A stretch of DNA of 51,804 nt from JACQXM01 sp964569425. Its GTDB lineage: Bacteria; Planctomycetota; Phycisphaerae; UBA1845. Numbering within the stretch: the stretch's first letter is position 1; the number at the start of each line of letters is the position of its first letter. The notes under the pieces were generated by a model. It saw nothing but the letters and a program-made list of their open reading frames with translations. It had not been told where the DNA came from and did not search any database. Where the stretch lies: assembly GCA_964569425.1 (NCBI GenBank), contig CAZMVD010000018.1, positions 1-51,804 of the forward strand. Reading direction: 5' to 3'. Shown in pieces: positions 7,706 through 15,057 of the stretch. The position numbers and the translations under genes were made by a program.

Positions 7706-9085
7706 TCACTGGCCGATGTATTTGGCGTAGAGGGAGCGGGCCTTTTCGGGGCTGGTGGTGCCTTTGATGATGGCGCGGGCGTCGGGAAAGAGGGTGAGTT
7801 CGCAGCCGTCGAGGGTGGCGCGGAGGAGGAAGCGGTTGAAGGTGACGGGGCCGGTGGCGACGGGTTCGAGCTTGCGGGCGATGGCGGCGAAGTCGATGGC
7901 GGGCGGTTGGCCGGCAGAGACGCCGGCTCCACTTTTGTGCTGACCGGCTGGAAAGCCGGTCCCACAGGTATCGTGACCGGTTGGGGAGCCGTAACCACTG
8001 TCAGTCTGACCGGCTTGAAAGCCGGTCCCACAGGTAGGTTGGCCGCCCGAGACTTCGGGCCCCCTGGCGTGCTGGTCGGCGGGCAGGGACGCCCGCCCCA
8101 CTTCTTTGGGCACCACTGCCTCATTGGGTTTCACTCCTTTGGGCACCCCTGCCTCATTGGGCGCCACTTCATTGGGAACCACTCCTTCGTTGGGCGCCAC
8201 GGTTACGTTGGGAATCACTGCGCGGCGCGGGGGGTTGATCTGGACGGCGTTGCGGCCGCAGAGGGTGACGGCGGGGGCGGCGGCGCGGCCTTCGAGCCAG
8301 GTGAATTCGCGGCGGTGGCAGCAGGGGCAGGTGGTGCGGTCGCGGGCGGACTGGACATTCATGGTCATGAAGCGGCCGGTCCAGAGGTCGAGGTGGAGGA
8401 GGCCGCGGAGAATATCGGCTTTTTTGCCGCAGAGGAGCTTGAGGGCTTCGGCGGCCTGGAGGCTGGCGACGACGTTGACGACGGGGCCGATGACGCCGGC
8501 GGTGTCGCAGGTGGGGTTCATTTCGGGGGGCGGGGCTTCTTCGAATACGCAGCGGAGGCATGGGGTTTCGCCGGGGAGGATGGGCATCATGAGGCCGGTG
8601 GCGCCGATGACGGCGCCGTAGATCCAGGGGCGGTTGGTCTTGATGGCCAGGTCGTTGATGAGGAAGCGGGTTTCGAAGTTGTCGGTGCCGTCGAGGAGGA
8701 GTTGGGCGCCGTCGGCGAGGCGTTCGATGTTGGTGTGGTTGACGTCGAGGACGTGGGGCTCGACGGTGACGCCCGCATTGATGCGGCGGAGTTTTTCGGC
8801 GGCGGCGACGGCCTTGGGGCGTTGGGCGGCGATGTCGTCTTCGTCGAAGAGGACCTGGCGCTGGAGGTTGTCGAGTTCGATAAAGTCGCGGTCGCAGATG
8901 CGGAGGAAGCCGAGGCCGGCGCGGACGAGGGTGTTGGCGAGGACGGTGCCGAGGGCGCCGCAGCCGAAGAGGACGGCGCGGGCGTTGCAGAGGCGGTGCT
9001 GGCCGTCGGGGCCGATGCCTTCGAAGAGGATCTGGCGGGAGTAGCGGGCGAGGGCGGGGTCGAGGTTGGGGAGCGGTTGGTTCAT
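7706..9085 (-). CDS. ThiF/MoeB/HesA-family adenylyltransferase with an in-frame repeat insertion
   Basis: A 459-residue E1-like enzyme that would adenylate the C-terminus of a ubiquitin-like sulfur carrier (MoaD or ThiS type). The nucleotide loop is GCGALGTVLANTL (about residue 40), followed by DRDFIELDNLQRQVLF. Zinc cysteines occur in CLRC and CPCC, and TCDTAGVIG holds the likely catalytic Cys. Residues about 288-393 are not family sequence: they are runs of PNEAVVPKE-type repeats and CGTGFPAG-type repeats encoded by the intergenic repeats of this genome. Family sequence resumes at AIDFAAIARKLEP and ends with LYAKYIGQ. I chose ATG 9085 because AAGGA lies upstream. No moaD or thiS is nearby, so the pathway is open. 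Confidence 0.88.
   Translation of the reverse strand: MNQPLPNLDPALARYSRQILFEGIGPDGQHRLCNARAVLFGCGALGTVLANTLVRAGLGFLRICDRDFIELDNLQRQVLFDEDDIAAQRPKAVAAAEKLRRINAGVTVEPHVLDVNHTNIERLADGAQLLLDGTDNFETRFLINDLAIKTNRPWIYGAVIGATGLMMPILPGETPCLRCVFEEAPPPEMNPTCDTAGVIGPVVNVVASLQAAEALKLLCGKKADILRGLLHLDLWTGRFMTMNVQSARDRTTCPCCHRREFTWLEGRAAAPAVTLCGRNAVQINPPRRAVIPNVTVAPNEGVVPNEVAPNEAGVPKGVKPNEAVVPKEVGRASLPADQHARGPEVSGGQPTCGTGFQAGQTDSGYGSPTGHDTCGTGFPAGQHKSGAGVSAGQPPAIDFAAIARKLEPVATGPVTFNRFLLRATLDGCELTLFPDARAIIKGTTSPEKARSLYAKYIGQ
7905..8222. repeat. Repeat block inserted in frame inside the thiF/moeB-type gene
   Basis: Two repeat types lie side by side. Three palindromes of the ACCGGCTxxAAAGCCGGT type, followed by CCCACAGGT, occur at about 7942-8037. 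Tandem units with CATTGGG and CCTTTGGGCACC lie at about 8095-8215. Length and phase keep the reading frame open. Confidence 0.75.
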
Positions 9086-9613
9086 GGGTGGATGGTCCTT
9101 CGTGCGTTGACGGCGAGGCGGCAAGCGGCGCGTGTGGATAGGAGTAACCCCCTGTGGTCCCCCTTGTGAAGGGGGACGGGGATTCGGCGGGACGGTCGCC
9201 CGGTGCGGGGCGATCGAATGTCGAGGGCGGGGTCGAGGTTGGGGAGTGGTTGGATCATGGGCGCAGGTATTGTGGGGCAAACGAGGTGGCGGGTCGAGTG
9301 TGGGGTGACCGGCTGGAAAGCCGGTCCCACTGCGCGGCCGTTGGGGGCACAACCGAATTCCGAGAATGAGTCGCGCGGCCGCGAATGTCGAATGGCGAAT
9401 CGAGTATAGCGAATGAGTTGAGGGCAGCCCTGGCCGAGCCGGAGGTGAGCCTTGGCGCCAGCGAAATGGCGAGGTGCGGTACTGCGAATCTGGCGGCGAC
9501 CCACAGGATCGAAAGTACACTCCGCTCGCTTGGCGCTCGCGGCTCGTGGGCGTGTGACTCGTTGGCGCATGGCTTTTCGGCTCACTGCTCGTCACCGCGT
9601 TCGAGTGTGGATA
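9086..9613. repeat. Intergenic repeats including a second copy of the thiF gene start
   Basis: No gene found. A 39-base segment spanning the start of the neighbouring thiF-type gene (9050-9088) is repeated at 9223-9261 with only two or three changes. The second copy would encode MIQPLPNLDPAL and then diverges. Also present are a TCCCCCTT hairpin (9160-9178), a GACCGGCTGGAAAGCCGGTC palindrome at about 9307-9326, a run of CGAAT-type heptamers at 9387-9420, and one CGCTCGCGGCTCGTGG phrase near 9534. Confidence 0.7.
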
Positions 9614-10330
9614 TTACTTCTTGGGCGGGTTCTTGCGGGCGAGGTCGGCGAGGTAGCCTTCGGGCGGCGGAGCGTTGGGAGGTTCGAGCTTGTCGAGGCG
9701 GATGGTATCGTCTTTGGCGATGACGGATGAAGGGCGGGCGTGACGAGCGCGGGCCGGGCGGTCGAAGGTGATGAGGTCGGAATCTTCGGGGGAGGAGGCG
9801 GACGGAGCCTGTTGGGCGCGTGCGGCATCGGCCATGGCGTCATCGAGGGCGGCGGGTTCGGAACCGGCGAGGTCGTCGGGAATGTCCACTTCTTCGATGT
9901 GAACCTTTTTCTCGCGCGGGAGGGAGGAATACTCACTCCAAAGGCGCAGGCCGGAGGTGATGAAGATGATGCCGCAGACGAAATAAAGCAGGTTGGTGAG
10001 GATAGAGCCATTGCCGACGACCATGAGGACGGCGCCGGCCATGAGGCCGATGCCGATGGCGATGGAGGTGAAGGCGTCGGCGGCGAGGGCCGCGGGCGTG
10101 CCGATGCTGGACCAGACGGCGACGACGACGAGGGCGATGCCGCCGAGGCGGAGGGTGAATTGAAAGAGGGAGTCGCCGTAGTAGAAGAGGCCTTCGCCGG
10201 AAGGCGGGCCAATGACGCCGCAGAACCCAAAGAGGATGAACAAACCGGCGAGGAAACCGGCGGCACTGGCGTTGCGACGGACGCGGGATTCGACGTCTTC
10301 GGCGGAGAAGATGGACTTGGGTGTGGTCAT
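9614..10330 (-). CDS. Uncharacterised four-helix membrane protein
   Basis: 238 residues, family not recognised. Four hydrophobic helices occupy residues about 22-140: AGFLAGLFILFGFCGVIG, LRLGGIALVVVAVW, FTSIAIGIGLMAGAVLMVVG and LLYFVCGIIFITSGLRLW. After them comes a charged, proline- and alanine-rich tail of about 95 residues, probably cytoplasmic, ending NPPKK. The ATG start at 10330 has only a weak AGAAAG upstream. It lies on the same strand as uspA but is separated from it by palindromic repeats, so an operon is unlikely. No residue suggests an enzyme. Confidence 0.75.
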   Translation of the reverse strand: MTTPKSIFSAEDVESRVRRNASAAGFLAGLFILFGFCGVIGPPSGEGLFYYGDSLFQFTLRLGGIALVVVAVWSSIGTPAALAADAFTSIAIGIGLMAGAVLMVVGNGSILTNLLYFVCGIIFITSGLRLWSEYSSLPREKKVHIEEVDIPDDLAGSEPAALDDAMADAARAQQAPSASSPEDSDLITFDRPARARHARPSSVIAKDDTIRLDKLEPPNAPPPEGYLADLARKNPPKK

Positions 10331-10400
10331 CGCGAGCTTTCTGCGGGCATTTCAGGCTTGGTATGGACGACCTGAAAGGCCAGAGTTTCTGCCGATTCTC

Positions 10401-10501
10401 CACCGGTTGGAGCCGGTGCCACACTGGGTTGATCGGCGGTTACAAACCGGTGCCGCCCGGGGCGGTGTCACACTGAGTTGCCCACCGGTTTCAAACCGGT
10501 G
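10401..10501. repeat. CACCGG palindromic repeats between uspA and the membrane protein
   Basis: CACCGG...CCGGTG at 10401-10418 and CACCGGTTT C AAACCGGTG at 10483-10501. Related to the ACCGGCT...AGCCGGT palindromes at 7638, 7942, 8010 and 9307. The second copy supplies the stop codon of uspA. Confidence 0.75.
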
Positions 10502-10979
10502 CCACAGGGGGCGGCGCGGCGTCCTGTTCCGGTGCGCGGATCGTCAGGACGGCGCAGCACGCCTTGCGGACGACTTTTTCCGTGGTGCTGCCGAGCAGGA
10601 CATGGGCGATGCCGCCGCGGCCATGCGTGCCCATGACGATCAAATCAATCTGGTTGTCGCGCGCGTAGGCGATGATCTCTGCGAAGGGGCGCCCGAGCAC
10701 GACCTGAGTGACGGCCTGGTTCCGGAGGCCAACGAGGTGTTCGCGTTGAAAATTCTCCATGCGGGTGCGGCCGAGCTGGAGGAGTTCTTCGGGGGGCGGG
10801 CCGACGGGGATGCTCTCCGGACCCATGCCGCTCCAATATTGATAGGCTTCGTCGACAACGTAGAGGCAGTGGAGGCGGGCTTCGAACATGTCGGCGAGGC
10901 GGCGCGCATAGGCCAAGGCAGCGAAGGCGAGCTCCGAGAAGTCGGTAGGGAACAGGATGTTCTGGAAGCGGATCGACAT
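10491..10979 (-). CDS. Universal stress protein, UspA family
   Basis: A 162-residue single-domain universal stress protein, cytoplasmic and probably ATP-binding. ILFPTDFSELAFAAL is the N-terminal strand with the family Asp. DLIVMGTHGRGGIAHVLLGS holds the nucleotide-binding motif G-x2-G-x9-G-(S/T), and VVRKACCAVLTI is the last strand. I chose ATG 10979 (MSIRFQNI); a TTG five codons earlier lacks a ribosome site. The last residues, PPPVAPV, and the stop codon are encoded by a CACCGG palindromic repeat, so the natural C-terminus has been replaced or extended by repeat DNA. It is divergent from lipA. Confidence 0.92.
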   Translation of the reverse strand: MSIRFQNILFPTDFSELAFAALAYARRLADMFEARLHCLYVVDEAYQYWSGMGPESIPVGPPPEELLQLGRTRMENFQREHLVGLRNQAVTQVVLGRPFAEIIAYARDNQIDLIVMGTHGRGGIAHVLLGSTTEKVVRKACCAVLTIRAPEQDAAPPPVAPV

Positions 10980-11308
10980 GGGGCACCCAACCAATCCAGG
11001 GTGATCGACGTTCTTCCTCTGATGGGATCGTACGGGGGAACGGAGGACAGGTCAAAGGGGAATCTGGGCGAGGCACAGCGCGGCCGGAGGGGCGGCAATC
11101 AAGTTCTGGGTCCGAGCCGGCCGGCCGCGAATGGCGAATGACGACCCGGCACAGCCGGGTTTTGGTGAATGGCCGAGGTGACATACCCAATGCGAAGCCA
11201 CGAAGTGACGGGGGCGGGTGTCGGGCGCGCGGGCGTTCGGGTAGAATGGCTGCGAAGCGGGCGAGGGGCGCGGGCGGCGCCGAGTCGGCCGTTTGAGGAT
11301 GGGTAATT
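10980..11308. other. Divergent intergenic region between uspA and lipA
   Basis: No gene. It contains a hairpin ACCCGGC ACA GCCGGGT followed by TTT (11144-11163) and a CGAATGGCGAATGACG heptamer run at about 11128-11143. Promoters for uspA (leftward) and lipA (rightward) must be here, but I see no convincing hexamers. Confidence 0.5.
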
Positions 11309-12229
11309 GTGGAATTGACCGTGTTGCCGGCTGGGGGGCGGGATTCACAGCGGCGGCTGCCGTCGTGGTTGAAGCGGCCGTTGCCGTCGGGAGATTTTGC
11401 GCATACGCGGGAGGTAGTGGCGGAGAGCGGGGTGGCGACGGTCTGCCAGGAAGCGCGGTGCCCGAACCTGTCGGAGTGCTGGTCGAAGCGGCATGCGACG
11501 TTCATGATTCTGGGGGATCGGTGTACGCGGCGGTGTCATTATTGCGCGGTGGAGACGGCGCGGCCGGATCCGCCGGCGGCGGATGAACCGGATCGACTGG
11601 GGGAGGCGGTGGCGCGGCTGCGGCTGAATCACGTGGTGATTACGGCGGTGGCGCGGGACGATCTGAAGGACGAGGGGGCGGGTCATTTCGCGCAATGTGT
11701 GCGGGCGATCCATGAGCGGTCGGCGGGGACGACGGTGGAGGTGCTGCCGGCGGACTTTCATGCGCGGCGGGAGTGCGTCGAGGCGCTGTGTGCGGCGGGG
11801 CCGGAGTTGTACAACCACAACCTGGAGATGGTGGAGCGGCTGACGCCTGAGTTTCGGCCGCAGGGGAAGTATCGGCGGTCGCTGGAGGTGCTGCGGGTGG
11901 TGAAGGAGGTGGCGCCGCAGATGCTGACCAAGAGCGGGCTGATGGTGGGGCTGGGCGAGACGGTGGACGAGCTGAAGCAGTCGTTTGCGGATTTGCGGGC
12001 GGTGGATTGTGACGTGTTGACCGTGGGGCAGTACTTGCAGCCGACGCTGGAGCGGCACGCGCCGGTAGCGCGGTATTATCGTCCGGACGAGTTTGAGGCG
12101 TTGGCGGCGTTTGCGCGGGGGCTGGGTTTTGTGAGCGTGGCGGCGGGGCCGTTTGTGCGGTCGAGCTATAATGCGGCGGAGGTGTTTGAGGAGAGCAGGA
12201 GGCGAATCCGAATTGCGAAGGACGAATAG
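11309..12229 (+). CDS. lipA: Lipoyl synthase
   Basis: A 306-residue radical-SAM enzyme that inserts two sulfur atoms into protein-bound octanoyl groups to make lipoyl cofactor. Both iron-sulfur sites are visible: the auxiliary cluster Cys-x4-Cys-x5-Cys in CQEARCPNLSEC, and the radical-SAM Cys-x3-Cys-x2-Cys in CTRRCHYC. The C-terminal RSSYNA holds the serine that ligates the auxiliary cluster in this family. KSGLMVGLGET and TVGQYLQPT are also conserved. The start is GTG 11309 with GAGGA about nine bases upstream. The end of the gene runs into a CGAAT-type heptamer repeat, giving the tail RIAKDE. No lipB is in the window. Confidence 0.97.
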   Translation: MELTVLPAGGRDSQRRLPSWLKRPLPSGDFAHTREVVAESGVATVCQEARCPNLSECWSKRHATFMILGDRCTRRCHYCAVETARPDPPAADEPDRLGEAVARLRLNHVVITAVARDDLKDEGAGHFAQCVRAIHERSAGTTVEVLPADFHARRECVEALCAAGPELYNHNLEMVERLTPEFRPQGKYRRSLEVLRVVKEVAPQMLTKSGLMVGLGETVDELKQSFADLRAVDCDVLTVGQYLQPTLERHAPVARYYRPDEFEALAAFARGLGFVSVAAGPFVRSSYNAAEVFEESRRRIRIAKDE

Positions 12230-12333
12230 CGAATAGCGAATGAGTTGGTCGCGGCGAGCCTGCTGGTGTTTTGCAATGGACACATGCGAAACTGGTCGTA
12301 TCTGGACAATCTCATTTCGGAAAGAAGGTGCCC

Positions 12334-13011
12334 GTGCACTACTATCGCGTTTCGCTTCCTGGCCTGTTGCTCCTTCTGGCCGGCTGTGGGTTTCATAGCC
12401 GTTTGCCGCTTTATCAGGAGTTCCACGGTGTCGGTCTGGGGCAACCCATGACGGTGGGAATCGAGAAATCCAATCCGGCGGTGAAGGAGCTGAGAACCGA
12501 TTGGCCGAATGCCACCGGTGCGGAGGAACGCCTTGTCGTTCTTGCGGACGAGCGCGGGCGGGTGGTGGCCAAGAAGTATGAGCTCGAAGGAGAGCGGGCA
12601 ATTCTGCCGCTGTTGTGGTACCAGAGTCGAGATCGGCGTGAATGGGTGGTCGCGCGGGCAGCGCTTGGTGGCGACGAGTTGTCGAAGGACGAGCAGCTCG
12701 CGGATCGGCTGGGGGACGTGTGCCGACGGCTTGAGCGAAGGGGAAATTGCGAGGCGTTTGACCAGATCGTTCGGTGTGGCCTGGAAACCGGACACTGTTC
12801 AAGAGGTTCGTTCCGTCGTTCCGGCACGCGCGGACGGAGACTTGCGGGCCCCCTGCTTCAGAAGACGGTCTGGAGTTTGAGCCGTACGCCGGATGACGTG
12901 TTCCACCTGTTAATCGAGGAGCGCGGCGAAGTTTCCATGGTTGCGTGGACGCTTTTCGGTTGGGTGGGGATACTGACGGGTCATCCCCCTTGGGGGAAAC
13001 CGGCGCGGTGA
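12334..13011 (+). CDS. Predicted lipoprotein of unknown function
   Basis: About 225 residues. The N-terminus VHYYRVSLPGLLLLLAGC is a short lipoprotein signal with lipobox LAGC, so the mature protein is probably anchored to a membrane. The rest has no family I recognise; it is charged and contains WYQSRDRREWVVARAAL and LLIEERGEVSMVAWTLFGW. I chose GTG 12334 because AAAGAAGG lies just before it; an in-frame TTG at 12271 would put 21 residues before the signal peptide. It lies between lipA and tmk on the same strand with a 27-base gap to tmk, so it may be co-transcribed with the replication genes. Confidence 0.68.
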   Translation: MHYYRVSLPGLLLLLAGCGFHSRLPLYQEFHGVGLGQPMTVGIEKSNPAVKELRTDWPNATGAEERLVVLADERGRVVAKKYELEGERAILPLLWYQSRDRREWVVARAALGGDELSKDEQLADRLGDVCRRLERRGNCEAFDQIVRCGLETGHCSRGSFRRSGTRGRRLAGPLLQKTVWSLSRTPDDVFHLLIEERGEVSMVAWTLFGWVGILTGHPPWGKPAR

Positions 13012-13038
13012 TCGAAATGCTCAAGGTGGAGCGCTTGG

Positions 13039-13734
13039 TTGAACGTTCGGCTCGAACATTTTCGCGGCAGATTTCTCGTCTTTGACGGTCCGGACGGGGC
13101 GGGGAAGTCTACGCAGCGGGAACGGCTGGCGGAGGCGCTGCGCGCGGGGGGCGTGGAGGTGGTGTGCTGTCGCGATCCGGGGGGCACGGCCGTGGGGGAT
13201 CGGATCCGGTCGGTGCTGCTGGATTACGACCTGGCGGACATGCACGTCAACTGCGAGACCCTGCTGTTCATGGCCTCGCGGGCGCAACTGGTGTACGAGG
13301 TGATCCGCCCGGCGCTGGCGGCGGGAAAGACAGTGCTGTGCGACCGGTTTGTGAGTTCGACGTGCGCGTATCAGGGGGCGGCGGGGTACGATCCGCGGCG
13401 GGTGATCGAGCTGGCGCGGTTCGCGATCGACGATTGCTGGCCGGATGTGACGCTGATCTTCGACGTGGATACGGAGGAGGGTTTTGCGCGGATCGGGCGC
13501 AAGCCGCAACATGCGGGGCGCAACCGGAAGCGCCGGGAGGGTGCGACGCTGTTTGACGGCAGTCAGCCGGACGCGATGGAGGCGCGGCCGATCGAGTTTC
13601 ATCGCAAGGTGCGGCAGATGTTCCTGGAACTGGGGGCCTATTTCCCCACGCCGGTGCGGATCGTTGACGGGCGCGGGGAAGAGAGCGCGGTACAGGCGCG
13701 GGTGATGGAGGCGGTGGCGGAACTTGCTCGCTGA
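13039..13734 (+). CDS. tmk: Thymidylate kinase
   Basis: A 231-residue kinase that phosphorylates dTMP to dTDP. The P-loop is FDGPDGAGKST at residues about 15-25. RDPGGTAVGDRIR is the family DR(E/D)PGGT-type motif, and DRFVSSTCAYQGAAGYD is the DR(Y/F) substrate motif. The lid region is longer than usual and arginine-rich (RKPQHAGRNRKRRE), then PDAMEARPIEFHRKVR. The start is TTG 13039, eight bases after an AGGTGGAG site. The gene ends inside holB (11-base overlap), the common tmk-holB arrangement. Confidence 0.93.
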   Translation: MNVRLEHFRGRFLVFDGPDGAGKSTQRERLAEALRAGGVEVVCCRDPGGTAVGDRIRSVLLDYDLADMHVNCETLLFMASRAQLVYEVIRPALAAGKTVLCDRFVSSTCAYQGAAGYDPRRVIELARFAIDDCWPDVTLIFDVDTEEGFARIGRKPQHAGRNRKRREGATLFDGSQPDAMEARPIEFHRKVRQMFLELGAYFPTPVRIVDGRGEESAVQARVMEAVAELAR

Positions 13735-14845
13735 GGTTGCTTATCAAGGTCATGCGCAGCGCTTTGTGCAGCGGATGATGGCGTCGGATCGAGTTCCGCA
13801 CGCTTTGCTGTTTCATGGGCCGGACGGGGCGGGCAAGGAGCTGTTCGCACGCGGGCTGGCGCAATGGCTGTTGTGCCCGCAGGCGGTGGAGCGATCTCTG
13901 TCGGAGAAAGCTGCGGAACGGGCGGGCGTGGATCGGCTGTCGTGCGGGTGCGACGAGTGCGAGGACTGCCGTGCGGTGCGCGGTGGCACGCATCCGGACC
14001 TGCACCTGGTCTACCGACAACTCAACCGCGAGCATCCGGATGCGGAGGTGCGGCGGAAGAAGGCGCTGGACCTGGGGGTGGACGTGCTGCGTCATTTCGT
14101 GATCGACAGCGTGGCGCTGACGCCGCAGCGCGGGCGCGGCAAGGTGTACATCATTCGCGAGGCGGACCGCATCACCACGGCGGCGCAGAACGCGCTGCTG
14201 AAAACGCTTGAGGAGCCGCCCGGCCACACGGTCATCATGCTGCTGGCGACGGCGCCCGACCGGTTGATGGCGACGACGTTGTCGCGCTGTCAACTGGTTC
14301 GCTTTGATCCGCTGCCGACGACGTTCGTGGAGGAACGCCTGTCGGCTGCGGCGAAACATTCGCGCGCGCAGCTTGCGTGGTATTCCCGAATGGGGGAAGG
14401 GAGCGTGGGCGAGGCGGTGCGGCTGGCGGAAGATCAGGCCTATGAGTTGAATGAGCGGATCACGGCGGGGTTGATGCGACTGCGCGAGCCTTCGGCTGCG
14501 GAGCTTGAGAAATCATGGTCTGAAGAAGCGAAGGCGCTGGGGGAACGAATGCGGGCGCGCGACGGGGACATCACCGATACGGAAGCGGCGCGGTGGGGAC
14601 TGAGCCTGATCCTGCGTCTGACGGCGCGGTGGTATGCGGATGTGCTTCATGCGGCCGCAGGGAACGAGGGCGGTGTGGTCAACGCAGCACGAGCTGGTGA
14701 ATTGCAGGCGTGGTCGCAGCGCATCGGCGGCGAACGGGCGGCGGCGATGCTGGATCGGCTGACCGAGGCGGAGCGGCAGTTGGACCTTAATGCGAATACG
14801 ACACTGGTGATCGAGTCGCTGCTGAACGACCTGCGCGCGGCATAG
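13724..14845 (+). CDS. holB: DNA polymerase III delta' subunit
   Basis: A 373-residue clamp-loader subunit. The N-terminal domain has QGHAQRFVQRMMASDRVPHA, a P-loop GPDGAGKE, and a four-Cys zinc module CGCDECEDC. After it come DSVALTPQRGRGKVYIIREA, LLKTLEEPP and TLSRCQLVRFDPL, all conserved in DnaX/HolB proteins. The C-terminal third is the usual poorly conserved collar. The start is TTG 13724 inside tmk. The P-loop ends GKE instead of GKT/S, so nucleotide hydrolysis is doubtful, as is normal for delta'. Translational coupling to tmk is likely. Confidence 0.92.
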   Translation: MLAEVAYQGHAQRFVQRMMASDRVPHALLFHGPDGAGKELFARGLAQWLLCPQAVERSLSEKAAERAGVDRLSCGCDECEDCRAVRGGTHPDLHLVYRQLNREHPDAEVRRKKALDLGVDVLRHFVIDSVALTPQRGRGKVYIIREADRITTAAQNALLKTLEEPPGHTVIMLLATAPDRLMATTLSRCQLVRFDPLPTTFVEERLSAAAKHSRAQLAWYSRMGEGSVGEAVRLAEDQAYELNERITAGLMRLREPSAAELEKSWSEEAKALGERMRARDGDITDTEAARWGLSLILRLTARWYADVLHAAAGNEGGVVNAARAGELQAWSQRIGGERAAAMLDRLTEAERQLDLNANTTLVIESLLNDLRAA

Positions 14846-15057
14846 GCCGGCGGCGCAAGCGTCACTGCCAGACACTTCCAGTTTTCAAGGGAATAAAACA
14901 AAAAAAGGTTGCCCCGTCGTGGGATCGGGGTTATGGTCCGAGCGTCTTCGTCCGCGGGCCGGACGATTTTCGCACCCGTCAGCCAGTCGGTGTTTCGCGC
15001 GGGAACGCCGCCTGGTCGAATGTGACTGTTGGTTCATACCTACAAGGAGGAACGCTC

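Noticed and set aside
7628..9169. A 513-codon plus-strand frame opposite the ThiF-type gene
   Set aside because: It is the antisense shadow of a high-GC gene; the minus strand has the full family motifs.
11345..13024. A 559-codon minus-strand frame opposite lipA and the lipoprotein gene
   Set aside because: It spans two well-supported plus-strand genes and reads as Arg/Pro-rich shadow sequence.
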